Below, piece after piece: positions 52,143 through 60,632 of a DNA stretch of 64,000 bases. Position 1 is the first letter of the stretch, and each line of letters begins with the position of its first letter. A program made the translations under genes and the position numbers. Source of the DNA: Streptomyces sp. YIM 130001 (GTDB taxonomy: Bacteria > Actinomycetota > Actinomycetes > Streptomycetales > Streptomycetaceae); contig NZ_KZ984555.1 of NCBI RefSeq assembly GCF_003574445.1, positions 124,001 through 188,000 of the forward strand, written 5' to 3'. Under the pieces are notes generated by a model. That model searched no databases. It was not told the DNA's origin and was given only the letters and a program-made list of their open reading frames with translations.

Positions 52143-53705
52143 ATGCCGTCGATGCCTCGTTCGATTCGCGCCCGTGTCCGATGTGCCGCCGTCGCGCTGA
52201 CCGCCCTGTCTGCGTCCGTGCTCGCCGGATGCGGGGGTGGAGGCGACGACAGCAGCACGGAGGATCTGCCGTCGCAGAAGCTGGCATGGAAGGCCTGTCC
52301 GGCGCCTTCCGCAGCGCAGGGCAGCGGTGAGTCGCCCTCTCCCCTGCCCGGCGGCACCAAGTGGCAGTGCGCCACCATGAAGGCGCCGCTCGACTGGAAG
52401 AAGTCCGAGGGCGAGACCATCGACCTGCAGTTGATCCGCGCCGAGGCGGCCGACAAGGACAAGCGGATCGGCTCGCTGGTCTTCAACTTCGGCGGTCCTG
52501 GCGGCTCCGGCGTGACCACGCTGCCGGCCTTCGGCGAGGAGTACGAGAAGCTGCGCACCCGGTACGACCTGGTCAGCTTCGACCCGCGCGGAGTGGGCCG
52601 CAGTGCCCCGGTCACCTGCAAGAGCGACCACCAGCTCGACGCGTACTACCAGGAGGACTCCACGCCCGACGACGCGGCGGAGGAGAAGACGATGCTGGAG
52701 GGCGTCGAGTCGTTCAACAGCGGCTGCGAGGACAAGTCCGGCAAGATGCTCCCGCATGTACGCACGACGGACGCGGCGCGCGACATGGAGCTGATGCGCC
52801 AGGTCCTCGGCGACGACAAGCTGCACTACTTCGGTGTCTCGTACGGCACGGAGCTGGGCGGTGTGTACGCCCACCTGTTCCCCAAGAAGGTGGGGCGGGC
52901 GGTGTTCGACGCGGTCGTCGACCCGACGCAGGACGCCGAACAGGGCTCCCTGGGACAGGCGAAGGGCTTCCAGCGCGCGCTCGACAACTTCGCCGAGGAC
53001 TGCACGTCCAAGACCGATGACTGTCCCGTGGGCGACAGTCCGGACGAGGTCCGCGAGCGCATCGCCGCGCTGCTCGAGAAGTTGGACTCCAAGCCGCTGC
53101 CGGGCATCGGAGCGCGTGAGCTGACGCAGAACGCGGCGACCGGAGGCATCGCGCAGTCGCTGTACTCGAAGGACTTCTGGCAGTACCTGACCGAGGGCCT
53201 GCAGGCCGCGTACGAGGGTGACGGCAGGATCCTGATGGCGCTGTCCGATTCGATGAACGGCCGCAACCCGGACGGCACGTACAGCAACATCCAGGCCGCC
53301 AACGTGTCCATCAACTGTGCGGACGACAAGCCGCGTTACTCGGTGGCCGACGTGAAGGCCAAACTGCCGGAGTTCCGCAAGGCGTCGCCCTTGTTCGGCG
53401 ACTATCTGGCGTGGGGCATGGTGAGCTGCACCGGCTGGGCCGTCGACGGCGCCGGGGCCCACCCGGACGTCAGTGCCCCGGGCGCCGACCCGATCCTGGT
53501 CATCGGCAACACCGGTGACCCCGCGACTCCGTACGAGGGCGCCCGGAAGATGGCCCAGTCGCTCGGCAAGGGCGTAGGCGTGGAACTGACCTACAAGGGC
53601 CAGGGCCACGGCGCGTACGACAGTGGCGACAAGTGTGTGCGCGGCGCGGTCGACGGCTATCTGCTCGACGGCAAGGTGCCGCAGGCGGGCAAGGTCTGCT
53701 CGTGA
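52143..53705 (+). CDS. Secreted S33 peptidase lipoprotein (SlpD/E-like), copy 1
   Basis: 520-aa alpha/beta hydrolase. The N-terminal signal ends in LAGC lipobox (Cys about 30). Catalytic Ser is in GVSYGTELGG, with FNFGGPGGSGVTT forming the oxyanion loop, and the C-terminal DPATPYEG and GQGHGAY contribute Asp/His. Streptomyces tripeptidyl aminopeptidases and SlpD/E have this layout and cut N-terminal tripeptides. GGAGG precedes the ATG. A paralogue follows directly downstream, so this is a tandem pair. Confidence 0.88.
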   Translation: MPSMPRSIRARVRCAAVALTALSASVLAGCGGGGDDSSTEDLPSQKLAWKACPAPSAAQGSGESPSPLPGGTKWQCATMKAPLDWKKSEGETIDLQLIRAEAADKDKRIGSLVFNFGGPGGSGVTTLPAFGEEYEKLRTRYDLVSFDPRGVGRSAPVTCKSDHQLDAYYQEDSTPDDAAEEKTMLEGVESFNSGCEDKSGKMLPHVRTTDAARDMELMRQVLGDDKLHYFGVSYGTELGGVYAHLFPKKVGRAVFDAVVDPTQDAEQGSLGQAKGFQRALDNFAEDCTSKTDDCPVGDSPDEVRERIAALLEKLDSKPLPGIGARELTQNAATGGIAQSLYSKDFWQYLTEGLQAAYEGDGRILMALSDSMNGRNPDGTYSNIQAANVSINCADDKPRYSVADVKAKLPEFRKASPLFGDYLAWGMVSCTGWAVDGAGAHPDVSAPGADPILVIGNTGDPATPYEGARKMAQSLGKGVGVELTYKGQGHGAYDSGDKCVRGAVDGYLLDGKVPQAGKVCS

Positions 53706-53978
53706 GCGGCAGCTCGGCGGAGGCGAACGGAGCACCCTCCGCCCGGACTTGAACGTTGAACAATGGGGGTCCCGCGCGTGGGGCCCCGAATACCGCCGCC
53801 AAAAAGGCGCCCCTCTTTTAGGGGACCGCCCTTGACGCCGACCGCGAGAACCGCCACGGTGACCGGCCCGACCGGCGTACGAACACCCGCCCTAGGATGT
53901 CCGGACGACGTTCGGGCGCGAGGGAGTCGTACGGCTTCCCGACAGCCGCGGCCTCCCTCCGAAGGGGGGAAGTCATCG
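53706..53978. other. Intergenic between the two S33 genes
   Basis: 273 bases without a gene. A small CCCCT/AGGGG hairpin is at 53810-53824 and an IR around GGTCCCGCGCGTGGGGCC at about 53768. TAGGAT at about 53893 is a candidate -10 for the second peptidase gene. Confidence 0.4.
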
Positions 53979-55586
53979 ATGGCACGTCCAGGTCCTGCTC
54001 CGTTCCGCCGCCTCGGCGCGGCAGTACGCGCCGCCCGCCGCCCGGTGGCGCTCGTCGCGACCCTGGCCCTGGTCGGCTCGCTGGCCGTCGGATGCGACAG
54101 CGGCGATGCAGGCTCCGGCGACGCGAAGGGAACGTCGAAGGGGTCGACGAAGCCGACCGCGCCCGACGGTTCCAGGCTCCCGGCGTCGCTCACCGGACAG
54201 CAGCTGGACTGGTCCGCGTGCAAGCCCCCCGACGACGGCACCGCCGCCCCCGGCGAGGACTGGCAATGCGCCACCATGAAGGCACCCCTCGACTACGACA
54301 AGCCGTCCGGCGAGACGCTCGGCATCGCCCTCGTCCGTAAGAAGTCCACCGGCGACTCCGGCGACCGCGTGGGTTCGCTGCTGTTCAACTTCGGTGGCCC
54401 CGGCGGCTCCGGCGTCTCCGCGCTGCCGCCGTCGGCCGCCGCGTTCGCCACCCTGGGCGAGGCCTACGACCTGGTGAGCTTCGACCCGCGCGGGGTGGCC
54501 GCAAGCAAGGGCGTGCGCTGCCGCGACGACGCCGAGCTGGAGAAGGCGAACAGCACGGTGGACCTCACCCCGGACGACGCGGCCGAGGAGAAGGCGTACT
54601 TCGCGGACGCGGCCGGCTTCGGCAAGGGCTGCGAACAACGGTCGGGCAAGGTGCTGCCGCACATCTCGACCAGCGCCGCGGCCCGCGACATGGACCTGAT
54701 GCGCCATGTGCTCGGGGACGACAAACTGCATTACCTGGGCTTCTCCTACGGCACCGAACTCGGCGGCACCTACGCACACTTGTTCCCGAAGCACGTCGGC
54801 CGGATGGTCCTCGACGCCGTCGTCGACCCCACCGGCGACGCCATCGGGCACTCCAAGAACCAGACGCGGGGCTTCCAGCGCGCCCTGGAGAACTTCCTGA
54901 AGGCGGGCGGACAGAAGCCGGACGAGGGCAGCGCCGACATAGCGGCACTCCTCAAGCGGATCGACCGCAAGCCCCTGCCCGCGACAGGCGACCGCGAGCT
55001 GAACGAGTCACTGGCCGAGACCGGCATCGTCCAGGCGCTGTACAGCAAGCAGAGTTGGCCGGCCCTGCGGGCCGCTCTCAAGTCCGCCGACGAGGGCGAC
55101 GGCGGCGAGCTGCTCGCTCTGGCCGACCAGTACAACGACCGTGACGCGGCCGGGCGTTACGGCACCCAGAGCCACTCCCAGCGCGCGATCTCCTGCGCGG
55201 ACGCGGAGCAGCGCCCGACGCCCGCCCAGGCCCGCAAGCTGCTCCCGGAGTTCGAGAAGATCTCCCCCGTCTTCGGCACGTTCCTCGGCTGGGACACCGC
55301 GGGCTGGTGCCACCAGTGGCCGGTGGACGGCGAGCGCAGGACACCGGCGGTCCAGGCGGACGGAGCCGATCCGATCCTGGTGGTGGGGACGACGGGGGAC
55401 CCGGCGACACCGTTCGAGGGTTCCGAGCGGATGGCCGAGAAGCTGGGCAAGGACGTCGGCGTGCATCTCACGTACAAGGGCGAGGGCCACGGCGCGTACG
55501 CGAGCGGCAGCACCTGTGTGGACTCGGCCGTGAACGGCTATCTGCTGGCCGGCGAGGTCCCCGACAGCGGCAAGGTCTGCTCGTAG
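53979..55586 (+). CDS. Secreted S33 peptidase lipoprotein (SlpD/E-like), copy 2
   Basis: 535-aa paralogue of the upstream gene with the same order: signal peptide, lipobox LAVGC (Cys about 38), a Gly/Ser/Lys-rich linker, the GFSYGTELGG nucleophile and DPATPFEG and GEGHGAYAS near the C-terminus. GGGGGGA is 8-9 bases before the ATG. The two proteins share the DDAAEEK and GDDKLHY segments and much of their length, so they arose by duplication. Both end with nearly the same tail (GKVCS). Confidence 0.88.
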   Translation: MARPGPAPFRRLGAAVRAARRPVALVATLALVGSLAVGCDSGDAGSGDAKGTSKGSTKPTAPDGSRLPASLTGQQLDWSACKPPDDGTAAPGEDWQCATMKAPLDYDKPSGETLGIALVRKKSTGDSGDRVGSLLFNFGGPGGSGVSALPPSAAAFATLGEAYDLVSFDPRGVAASKGVRCRDDAELEKANSTVDLTPDDAAEEKAYFADAAGFGKGCEQRSGKVLPHISTSAAARDMDLMRHVLGDDKLHYLGFSYGTELGGTYAHLFPKHVGRMVLDAVVDPTGDAIGHSKNQTRGFQRALENFLKAGGQKPDEGSADIAALLKRIDRKPLPATGDRELNESLAETGIVQALYSKQSWPALRAALKSADEGDGGELLALADQYNDRDAAGRYGTQSHSQRAISCADAEQRPTPAQARKLLPEFEKISPVFGTFLGWDTAGWCHQWPVDGERRTPAVQADGADPILVVGTTGDPATPFEGSERMAEKLGKDVGVHLTYKGEGHGAYASGSTCVDSAVNGYLLAGEVPDSGKVCS

Positions 55587-55643
55587 CCCCTCCACCCGGC
55601 CCCGCAGCCGTACAGCCCCGCCCGAGCGGTGGGCGGAGCACGC

Positions 55644-55684
55644 CGAAGGGGGCCGGTCCGCACCAGGCGGACCGGCCCCCTTCG
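55644..55684. terminator. Bidirectional terminator, S33 gene / moeZ
   Basis: A perfect 18-bp stem with a five-base loop, between convergent genes. Confidence 0.75.
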
Positions 55685-55714
55685 TTCACATCCGTAAGAG
55701 TCGGAGGATCCGGA

Positions 55715-56893
55715 TCAGTAGACCGGCTTGTCGGGCTCGATCTGGTTGACCCAGCCGATGACACCGCCGCCGACGTGCACGGCGTCGGCGAAGCCCGCGG
55801 ACTTCAGGACCGCGAGTACTTCCGCACTGCGGACACCCGTCTTGCAGTGCAGGACGATCTTCTTGTCCTGCGGAAGGTCCTGCAGTGCGGTGCCCATCAG
55901 GAACTCGTTCTTCGGGATCAGCCGGGCGCCCGGGATGGAGACGATCTCGTACTCGTTGACCTCGCGGACATCGATGATGTCGATGGACTCGCCGTCGTCG
56001 ATCCACTCCTTGAGCTGCTTCGGCGTGATCGTCGAGCCGGCCGCGGCCTCCTGGGCCTCGTCGGACACGACGCCGCAGAAGGCCTCGTAGTCGATCAGTT
56101 CGGTGACGGTCGGGTTCTCGCCGCAGACCGCGCAGTCGGGGTCCTTGCGGACCTTGACCTGGCGGTACTGCATCTCCAGGGCGTCGTAGATCATGAGTCG
56201 GCCGACCAGCGGGTCGCCGATGCCCGCGAGCAGCTTGATGGCCTCGTTGACCTGGATGGAGCCGACGGAGGCGCACAGCACACCGAGGACGCCGCCCTCG
56301 GCGCAGGAGGGCACCATGCCCGGCGGCGGGGGCTCCGGGTACAGGCAGCGGTAGCAGGGGCCGTGCTCGCTCCAGAAGACGGACGCCTGTCCGTCGAAGC
56401 GATAGATCGAGCCCCATACGTACGGCTTGTTGAGCAGCACACAGGCGTCGTTGACCAGGTACCGGGTGGCGAAGTTGTCCGTGCCGTCGACGATCAGGTC
56501 GTACTGGCTGAAGATGTCCATCACGTTGTCGGCCTCGAGCCGCTCTTCGTGCAGGACGACGTCCACGTACGGGTTGATGCCCTTGACGGTGTCCTTGGCG
56601 GACTCCGCCTTGGAGCGGCCGATGTCCGACTGGCTGTGGATGATCTGGCGCTGCAGGTTCGACTCGTCGACCTCGTCGAACTCCACGATGCCGAGGGTTC
56701 CTACGCCAGCCGCGGCCATGTACATGAGGGCCGGCGAGCCGAGTCCGCCGGCGCCCACACAGAGCACTCGGGCGTTCTTCAGCCGCTTCTGCCCGTCCAT
56801 GCCCACATCGGGGATGATCAGGTGGCGGGAGTACCTGCGGACCTCGTCTACGGTGAGCTCAGAGGCCGGCTCGACCAGGGGTGGCAGCGACAC
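55715..56893 (-). CDS. moeZ: MoeZ-type adenylyltransferase-sulfurtransferase
   Basis: 392-aa protein with an E1-like MoeB/ThiF domain (VLCVGAGGLGSPALMYMAAAGVG near residue 45; CYRCLYPEPPPPGMVPSCAEGG; zinc Cys in CAVCGENPTVTELIDYEAFCG). A rhodanese domain follows (DVREVNEYEIVSIPGA; persulfide Cys in HCKTGVRS). MoeZ adenylates sulfur-carrier proteins such as MoaD, CysO and ThiS, and transfers sulfur to them. GTG 56893 with CGGAG five bases upstream is the start. It fits the moaE gene in the window. Confidence 0.95.
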   Translation of the reverse strand: MSLPPLVEPASELTVDEVRRYSRHLIIPDVGMDGQKRLKNARVLCVGAGGLGSPALMYMAAAGVGTLGIVEFDEVDESNLQRQIIHSQSDIGRSKAESAKDTVKGINPYVDVVLHEERLEADNVMDIFSQYDLIVDGTDNFATRYLVNDACVLLNKPYVWGSIYRFDGQASVFWSEHGPCYRCLYPEPPPPGMVPSCAEGGVLGVLCASVGSIQVNEAIKLLAGIGDPLVGRLMIYDALEMQYRQVKVRKDPDCAVCGENPTVTELIDYEAFCGVVSDEAQEAAAGSTITPKQLKEWIDDGESIDIIDVREVNEYEIVSIPGARLIPKNEFLMGTALQDLPQDKKIVLHCKTGVRSAEVLAVLKSAGFADAVHVGGGVIGWVNQIEPDKPVY

Positions 56894-56972
56894 GGGGACT
56901 CCGTTGGTCGGTAGTGGAACGGGGACAGCCCCACGGCGGGGGCGTCTATCCGTAACGCTGCCACACCCTCCT

Positions 56973-57725
56973 TCATTCCGAGACACCCGGTCCGATACGC
57001 GAGACGATTTCGTCCCAGTAGCCGGGCATGGCCGCCCAGGGGTCGGCCTGCCCGTCGCGGTCCGTGCGGTCGGTGAAGTAGATCGTCGAAGCGCCTTGCC
57101 AGCGGGCGATACGCAGGGCCTCGTCGAGGTGTCCGCGGGGCACGCTGTGCACGAAGTGGCAGAAACGCTCGGCCGGATGGTCACCGGTCCACTCGGCCGC
57201 CTGCGACCAGCGATAGTCGCTCCAGGGTCCGGTGAACGTCACCAGCTGGTCCGCCGCCTCGACATACCCCTGGTAGGGATGCGTGCCGTGCCCGAGCACC
57301 ACGTGCGCCTCGTCGAGCAGGGCCCGCAGGGTCGTGGTGACCCGCCGCACCTCGGGCAGTGCCGTCCGCTCCGTGGGACAGCGGTCCAGATAGAAGCCGT
57401 CGGCCTTGTACCAGTCCAGGTAACGATGCGCGTCGGAGACCAACTCGCCGAAGGAGCGCGCCCCATAGGCCATGTCGATGCTGCCGAGCACCCGCACGCC
57501 ACCGTTGCGCAGGCGGCCCGCGGCGGCCAGGCAGTGCGGGTCGGGACGGCTGCCCGGGCCGTTCGCCACGTTGAGGACGGTCCAGTGCAACGGGGTCTGC
57601 GGGCGGGTCAGTTCGGCCCACTCGGCCGGGGCCACCAGCGGGTGCGCGAAGCCCGGGATGCCGAAACCGAGCCGGTCGGCGGCAGCCGCGAGGTGCTGCG
57701 TGTCGGTGGAGATCAGATGCGGCAT
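56973..57725 (-). CDS. Spherulin-4-family (GH135-like) glycoside hydrolase
   Basis: 250-aa protein of the Spherulation-specific family 4. It starts MPHLISTDTQHL and includes GIPGFAHPLVAPAEW, TVLNVANGPGSRPDP, VLGSIDMAYGAR and GFYLDRCPTE. The Asp in FYLD is a likely catalytic acid. GH135/Sph3-type enzymes cut alpha-1,4-galactosaminoglycan; bacterial PelA carries a related hydrolase. No signal peptide is visible, so it may act in the cytoplasm or be exported otherwise. The start overlaps the end of the epimerase gene by 13 bases, so it is the last gene of the operon. Confidence 0.82.
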   Translation of the reverse strand: MPHLISTDTQHLAAAADRLGFGIPGFAHPLVAPAEWAELTRPQTPLHWTVLNVANGPGSRPDPHCLAAAGRLRNGGVRVLGSIDMAYGARSFGELVSDAHRYLDWYKADGFYLDRCPTERTALPEVRRVTTTLRALLDEAHVVLGHGTHPYQGYVEAADQLVTFTGPWSDYRWSQAAEWTGDHPAERFCHFVHSVPRGHLDEALRIARWQGASTIYFTDRTDRDGQADPWAAMPGYWDEIVSRIGPGVSE

Positions 57726-58666
57726 GCCGCCTCCATCCAGATGTCGGCGAGTGACTCTTCGAGGTTGATCCGGGGGCGCCAGCCGAGCCGGTCGCGCGCG
57801 GTGCGGACGTCGGCCTGCTGCCAGCCCCCGCAGCCGTCCGGATAGGGGTGGACCGCGGGACCCGCGATATCCGCGTCCGTTCGCGGGTGCCCGATCGACG
57901 GGCGTACGGGTCCGCCGTCCAGCTCGTGCAGAGCGCCTCCGTAGCCGGCCACGCGCGCGAGGACTGCGGCCGCGTCGCGCAGCCGGACGGCGCGTCCCGA
58001 GCCGATGTTGACGACGCCCTGGGCCGCGGACAGGGAAGCCGCGTGTACGGCACGGGCGACATCGCGTACATCGATGAAGTCGCGCTGCACGCCGAGGCCG
58101 CTGAGCTTGAGTTCGCCGTCGCCCGACTGCATGGCGCGGCGCATGGCCTCGGCGAGGCGGCCGAGCGGGGAGCCGGCGGGCGTGCCGGGTCCCGCGGGCG
58201 AGAAGACCCGCAGGACGACCGCGTCGAGGCCGGAGCCGAGGACCAGTTCGGTCGCGGCCAACTTGCTGACGCCGTACGGTCCCCCGGGCCGCGGCACGGC
58301 GTCCTCGGCCGTGGACGAGCCCGGCTGGCTCGGCCCGTACTCGGCGCTGCAGCCGAGCTGGACCAGGCGCGCTCCGCAGCCGCTGCGCCGCAGTGCCTCG
58401 CAGACGGTGGCGACCGCGACGGTGTTGTGCCGGGTCAGTTCGCGCGCACCGCCGCGGGTGGTTCCGGCGCAGTTGATGACGACGCCTGGGTGGACGGCGT
58501 CGAGGAAGCGGGTCAGAGCCCCTGGGCTGCCGCCCGCGAGGTCGAACCGTACGTCGGCGTCGTCGCCCCGGCCGAGCGCGGTGAGCTGGACGGCCGGGTC
58601 GGCGAGGAGCCGGTCCGCGACGAACCGGCCGAGGTATCCGTTGGCTCCGAGCAGCAGCACCCTCAT
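57713..58666 (-). CDS. UDP-sugar epimerase-like SDR
   Basis: 317-aa extended SDR. The nucleotide site GANGYLGR is at residues 7-14, and the catalytic pair is YGVSK (Tyr and Lys in the YxxxK motif). The RDFIDVRDVA and NIGSGRAV segments are typical of UDP-galactose or UDP-GalNAc epimerases. GTGGAG precedes the ATG about nine bases away. Its stop overlaps the start of the Spherulin-4 gene. In this operon it could supply UDP-GalNAc, the substrate for Pel-type polymers; that is inference. Confidence 0.88.
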   Translation of the reverse strand: MRVLLLGANGYLGRFVADRLLADPAVQLTALGRGDDADVRFDLAGGSPGALTRFLDAVHPGVVINCAGTTRGGARELTRHNTVAVATVCEALRRSGCGARLVQLGCSAEYGPSQPGSSTAEDAVPRPGGPYGVSKLAATELVLGSGLDAVVLRVFSPAGPGTPAGSPLGRLAEAMRRAMQSGDGELKLSGLGVQRDFIDVRDVARAVHAASLSAAQGVVNIGSGRAVRLRDAAAVLARVAGYGGALHELDGGPVRPSIGHPRTDADIAGPAVHPYPDGCGGWQQADVRTARDRLGWRPRINLEESLADIWMEAACRI

Positions 58667-59054
58667 CGGGCGGCTCCACGATCGGTCGCGCACGAGGAGT
58701 GCGCGGAGGTGGAGGCGGTCATGGGCTTTCTCCGTTTCGGGCTGTTCGGGCTGTTCCGTGGGTCGTTCGATGCCCGCGGTGTCGGCCCCGCGGGAGAGGG
58801 GCCGGTCCGGGGACCGGCCTTGGGGGTGGGAGGCCTCGGGGACGTCGTCCCGCGCGTAGGCGTCCCCTTGGGGCGTGTGCCGCGCGCAGGCGCGCCCTGC
58901 GGGCTTGTGCGGCACGTGAGGGCCCTACGAGGGCGTGTGCCGCGCGGAGGCGTTCTCCGGGGACCGGTGCTGCACGGCGAACCCGTGCTGCACGGCGGTG
59001 CGCTGTCCGGGCGTTGCGGGCCGGGCTCGGCATCCGATGCGGCAGTGGGGCGCG
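58667..59054. repeat. Degenerate 30-bp tandem repeats upstream of the epimerase
   Basis: About 58860-58990 consists of four or five imperfect 30-bp units beginning GTGCCGCGCG or GTGCGGCACG, with internal short repeats GTGCTGCACGGC. The interval has no supported gene, although one minus frame is open and gives ten-residue Thr/Arg/Pro repeats. It separates the membrane protein from the epimerase inside an otherwise tight operon. Confidence 0.6.
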
Positions 59055-60632
59055 TCATCGGCCGGCCTCCGCACCTGCGTGCGCGGAGGCACGGCCGAGT
59101 CTGCGCAGTGCGTGCGCGAAGAGGACCACTGTCGCGGTTCCGCAGGCGAGCACGGGTACGGCACCGGCGCCCCAGGACTCGGTCAGGAGGTCTACCGGGC
59201 GGGCGAGTACGCCGCAGCCCGGCAGGCGCCCGGCGAACACCGCGGCCAGGGCGATCGCTTCGGCCGCGCAGGCGGCGCCGAGCACCCGGCTCGCGCTGTC
59301 GGGGAAGCCGTGCACCGTGAGCAGCCGCGCCAGGAGCAGAGCGCTGCCGAGTGCCGCCCCCTGGACCAGGCCTTCGCTCTGGTCGAGCAACCTGCCGCTG
59401 ACGAGCAGCAGACCGGCAAGGACGCACAGGAAGAGACCGAATCCGACGGCGAGCAGGGGTCTGACCGCCGCCGCGAACTCGTCGAGGCCTCGGCTGAGTG
59501 CGAGCCTGCGGGCGGCCCTCGCCGCGAAGAAGCGGGCACATCCGGCGGCCGGCACGACGGCCAGTGCGAGGCCGAGCACGGTCGCCGTGTGCAGCGGCCA
59601 GGGCCCGTGCGGGCCACCGGCTGTCGCACCGGCGAGCAGTCCGTCGCCGAGCAGGGCGTAGCCGAGCAGCCAGCAGGTCCACGCGCGCGTGGCGGGTGCG
59701 GTACGGCCGGGGGCGTGCAGTGGGCCGTACCGGAGTACCGCGCGGAGTGCGGCGGCAACGGCCAGCGCGGCCGTGAGTACGGCGGCGATCCGGGCCTGCC
59801 CGTCGGTGACGTCCACCGCGACGACACCCAGGGCGCAGACCGCTCCGGGCAGCAGGGCCAGGGCAGGCCAGCCGGTGGGCGCCGACGGGATCGGGCCGGG
59901 TGCGGCGGTGCGCGCCTGTTCCGTCTCGGAACCGCGCGGCACGCGGGCGTACATCTCCTCGGCGAGGGAGAACACGTCACGGTGGCGGTAACGCGCCGCC
60001 GTTCGGTCCGTCATGCCCTGTGCCTCGAGCCCGGCAGCGATCTCCAGAGGGTCCACGGCCCGCTCGCACAGTGCGCTGTGCCGGTGCATCAGGGACTTCA
60101 CGGGGTCCACGCCGCCGCGCCGCGCGGGGACGGCCCTTCCTGAATCGGCCTTGTCAACCTCGGCCTTGGCGGGTCCGGCCCTTCCGGCTTCGTCCCCACC
60201 GGCTTCGTCCCCACCGGCTCCGGTCTCACCGCCGTCACTCGGGCTCGGGCCGGCGTGCGCCCCGCTGCCCTCGCGCCGCCCGAGCGCGGGGCCCACGACC
60301 TCGGCCCGCTCCCCAGCCGCGACCTCGGCAGCTCCGCCCCGCACCTCCCGGCTCGCCGACGGCCCCACCGCGTGCGCCACTTCGGCGAGCGCCTCGACGA
60401 CGTCCTCGGCCCGCCCCTCCCAGCCGCTCACCCCGGTACTCGCGCCGATACGCCCGTCCCCGAGCGCACCGCCGTCCGAACCGTCGAAGCCTCCGTCCCG
60501 CCGGTCTTCCCCCACCACAGCAACTCCCGTTCCCCCACTGCCCGTCGCATTCACCGGATCCGCCGCACCGACGGCCGGCGCGGCCTCTGCGCGCCCGCTC
60601 GGGTCCGTACGCCCGCTGTCGCTCCCGCTCAT
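59055..60632 (-). CDS. Eight-TM protein with long cytoplasmic tail
   Basis: 525-aa protein. Residues 1-200 are Gly/Ala/Glu-rich and probably disordered. Residues about 175-250 contain a conserved-looking helical part (SLMHRHSALCERAVDPLEIAAGLEAQGM; DVFSLAEEMYARVP), followed by about eight TM helices to the C-terminus. The ATG at 60632 overlaps the stop of the glycosyltransferase gene (ATGA), so the two are coupled. Its place after the PelF-type enzyme suits a PelG-like exporter or an assembly protein, but I see no direct match. A CACGCGCGCGTG copy at 59680 codes for TRAW between two TM segments. Confidence 0.78.
   Translation of the reverse strand: MSGSDSGRTDPSGRAEAAPAVGAADPVNATGSGGTGVAVVGEDRRDGGFDGSDGGALGDGRIGASTGVSGWEGRAEDVVEALAEVAHAVGPSASREVRGGAAEVAAGERAEVVGPALGRREGSGAHAGPSPSDGGETGAGGDEAGGDEAGRAGPAKAEVDKADSGRAVPARRGGVDPVKSLMHRHSALCERAVDPLEIAAGLEAQGMTDRTAARYRHRDVFSLAEEMYARVPRGSETEQARTAAPGPIPSAPTGWPALALLPGAVCALGVVAVDVTDGQARIAAVLTAALAVAAALRAVLRYGPLHAPGRTAPATRAWTCWLLGYALLGDGLLAGATAGGPHGPWPLHTATVLGLALAVVPAAGCARFFAARAARRLALSRGLDEFAAAVRPLLAVGFGLFLCVLAGLLLVSGRLLDQSEGLVQGAALGSALLLARLLTVHGFPDSASRVLGAACAAEAIALAAVFAGRLPGCGVLARPVDLLTESWGAGAVPVLACGTATVVLFAHALRRLGRASAHAGAEAGR
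59680..59691. repeat. CACGCGCGCGTG copy inside the eight-TM gene
   Basis: Exact palindrome; contributes ATRAW to a loop. Confidence 0.7.

Noticed and set aside
49871..52621. A 916-codon minus-strand frame opposite the MprF-like gene
   Set aside because: Shadow of the plus-strand gene: His/Arg/Gln-rich with no domains.
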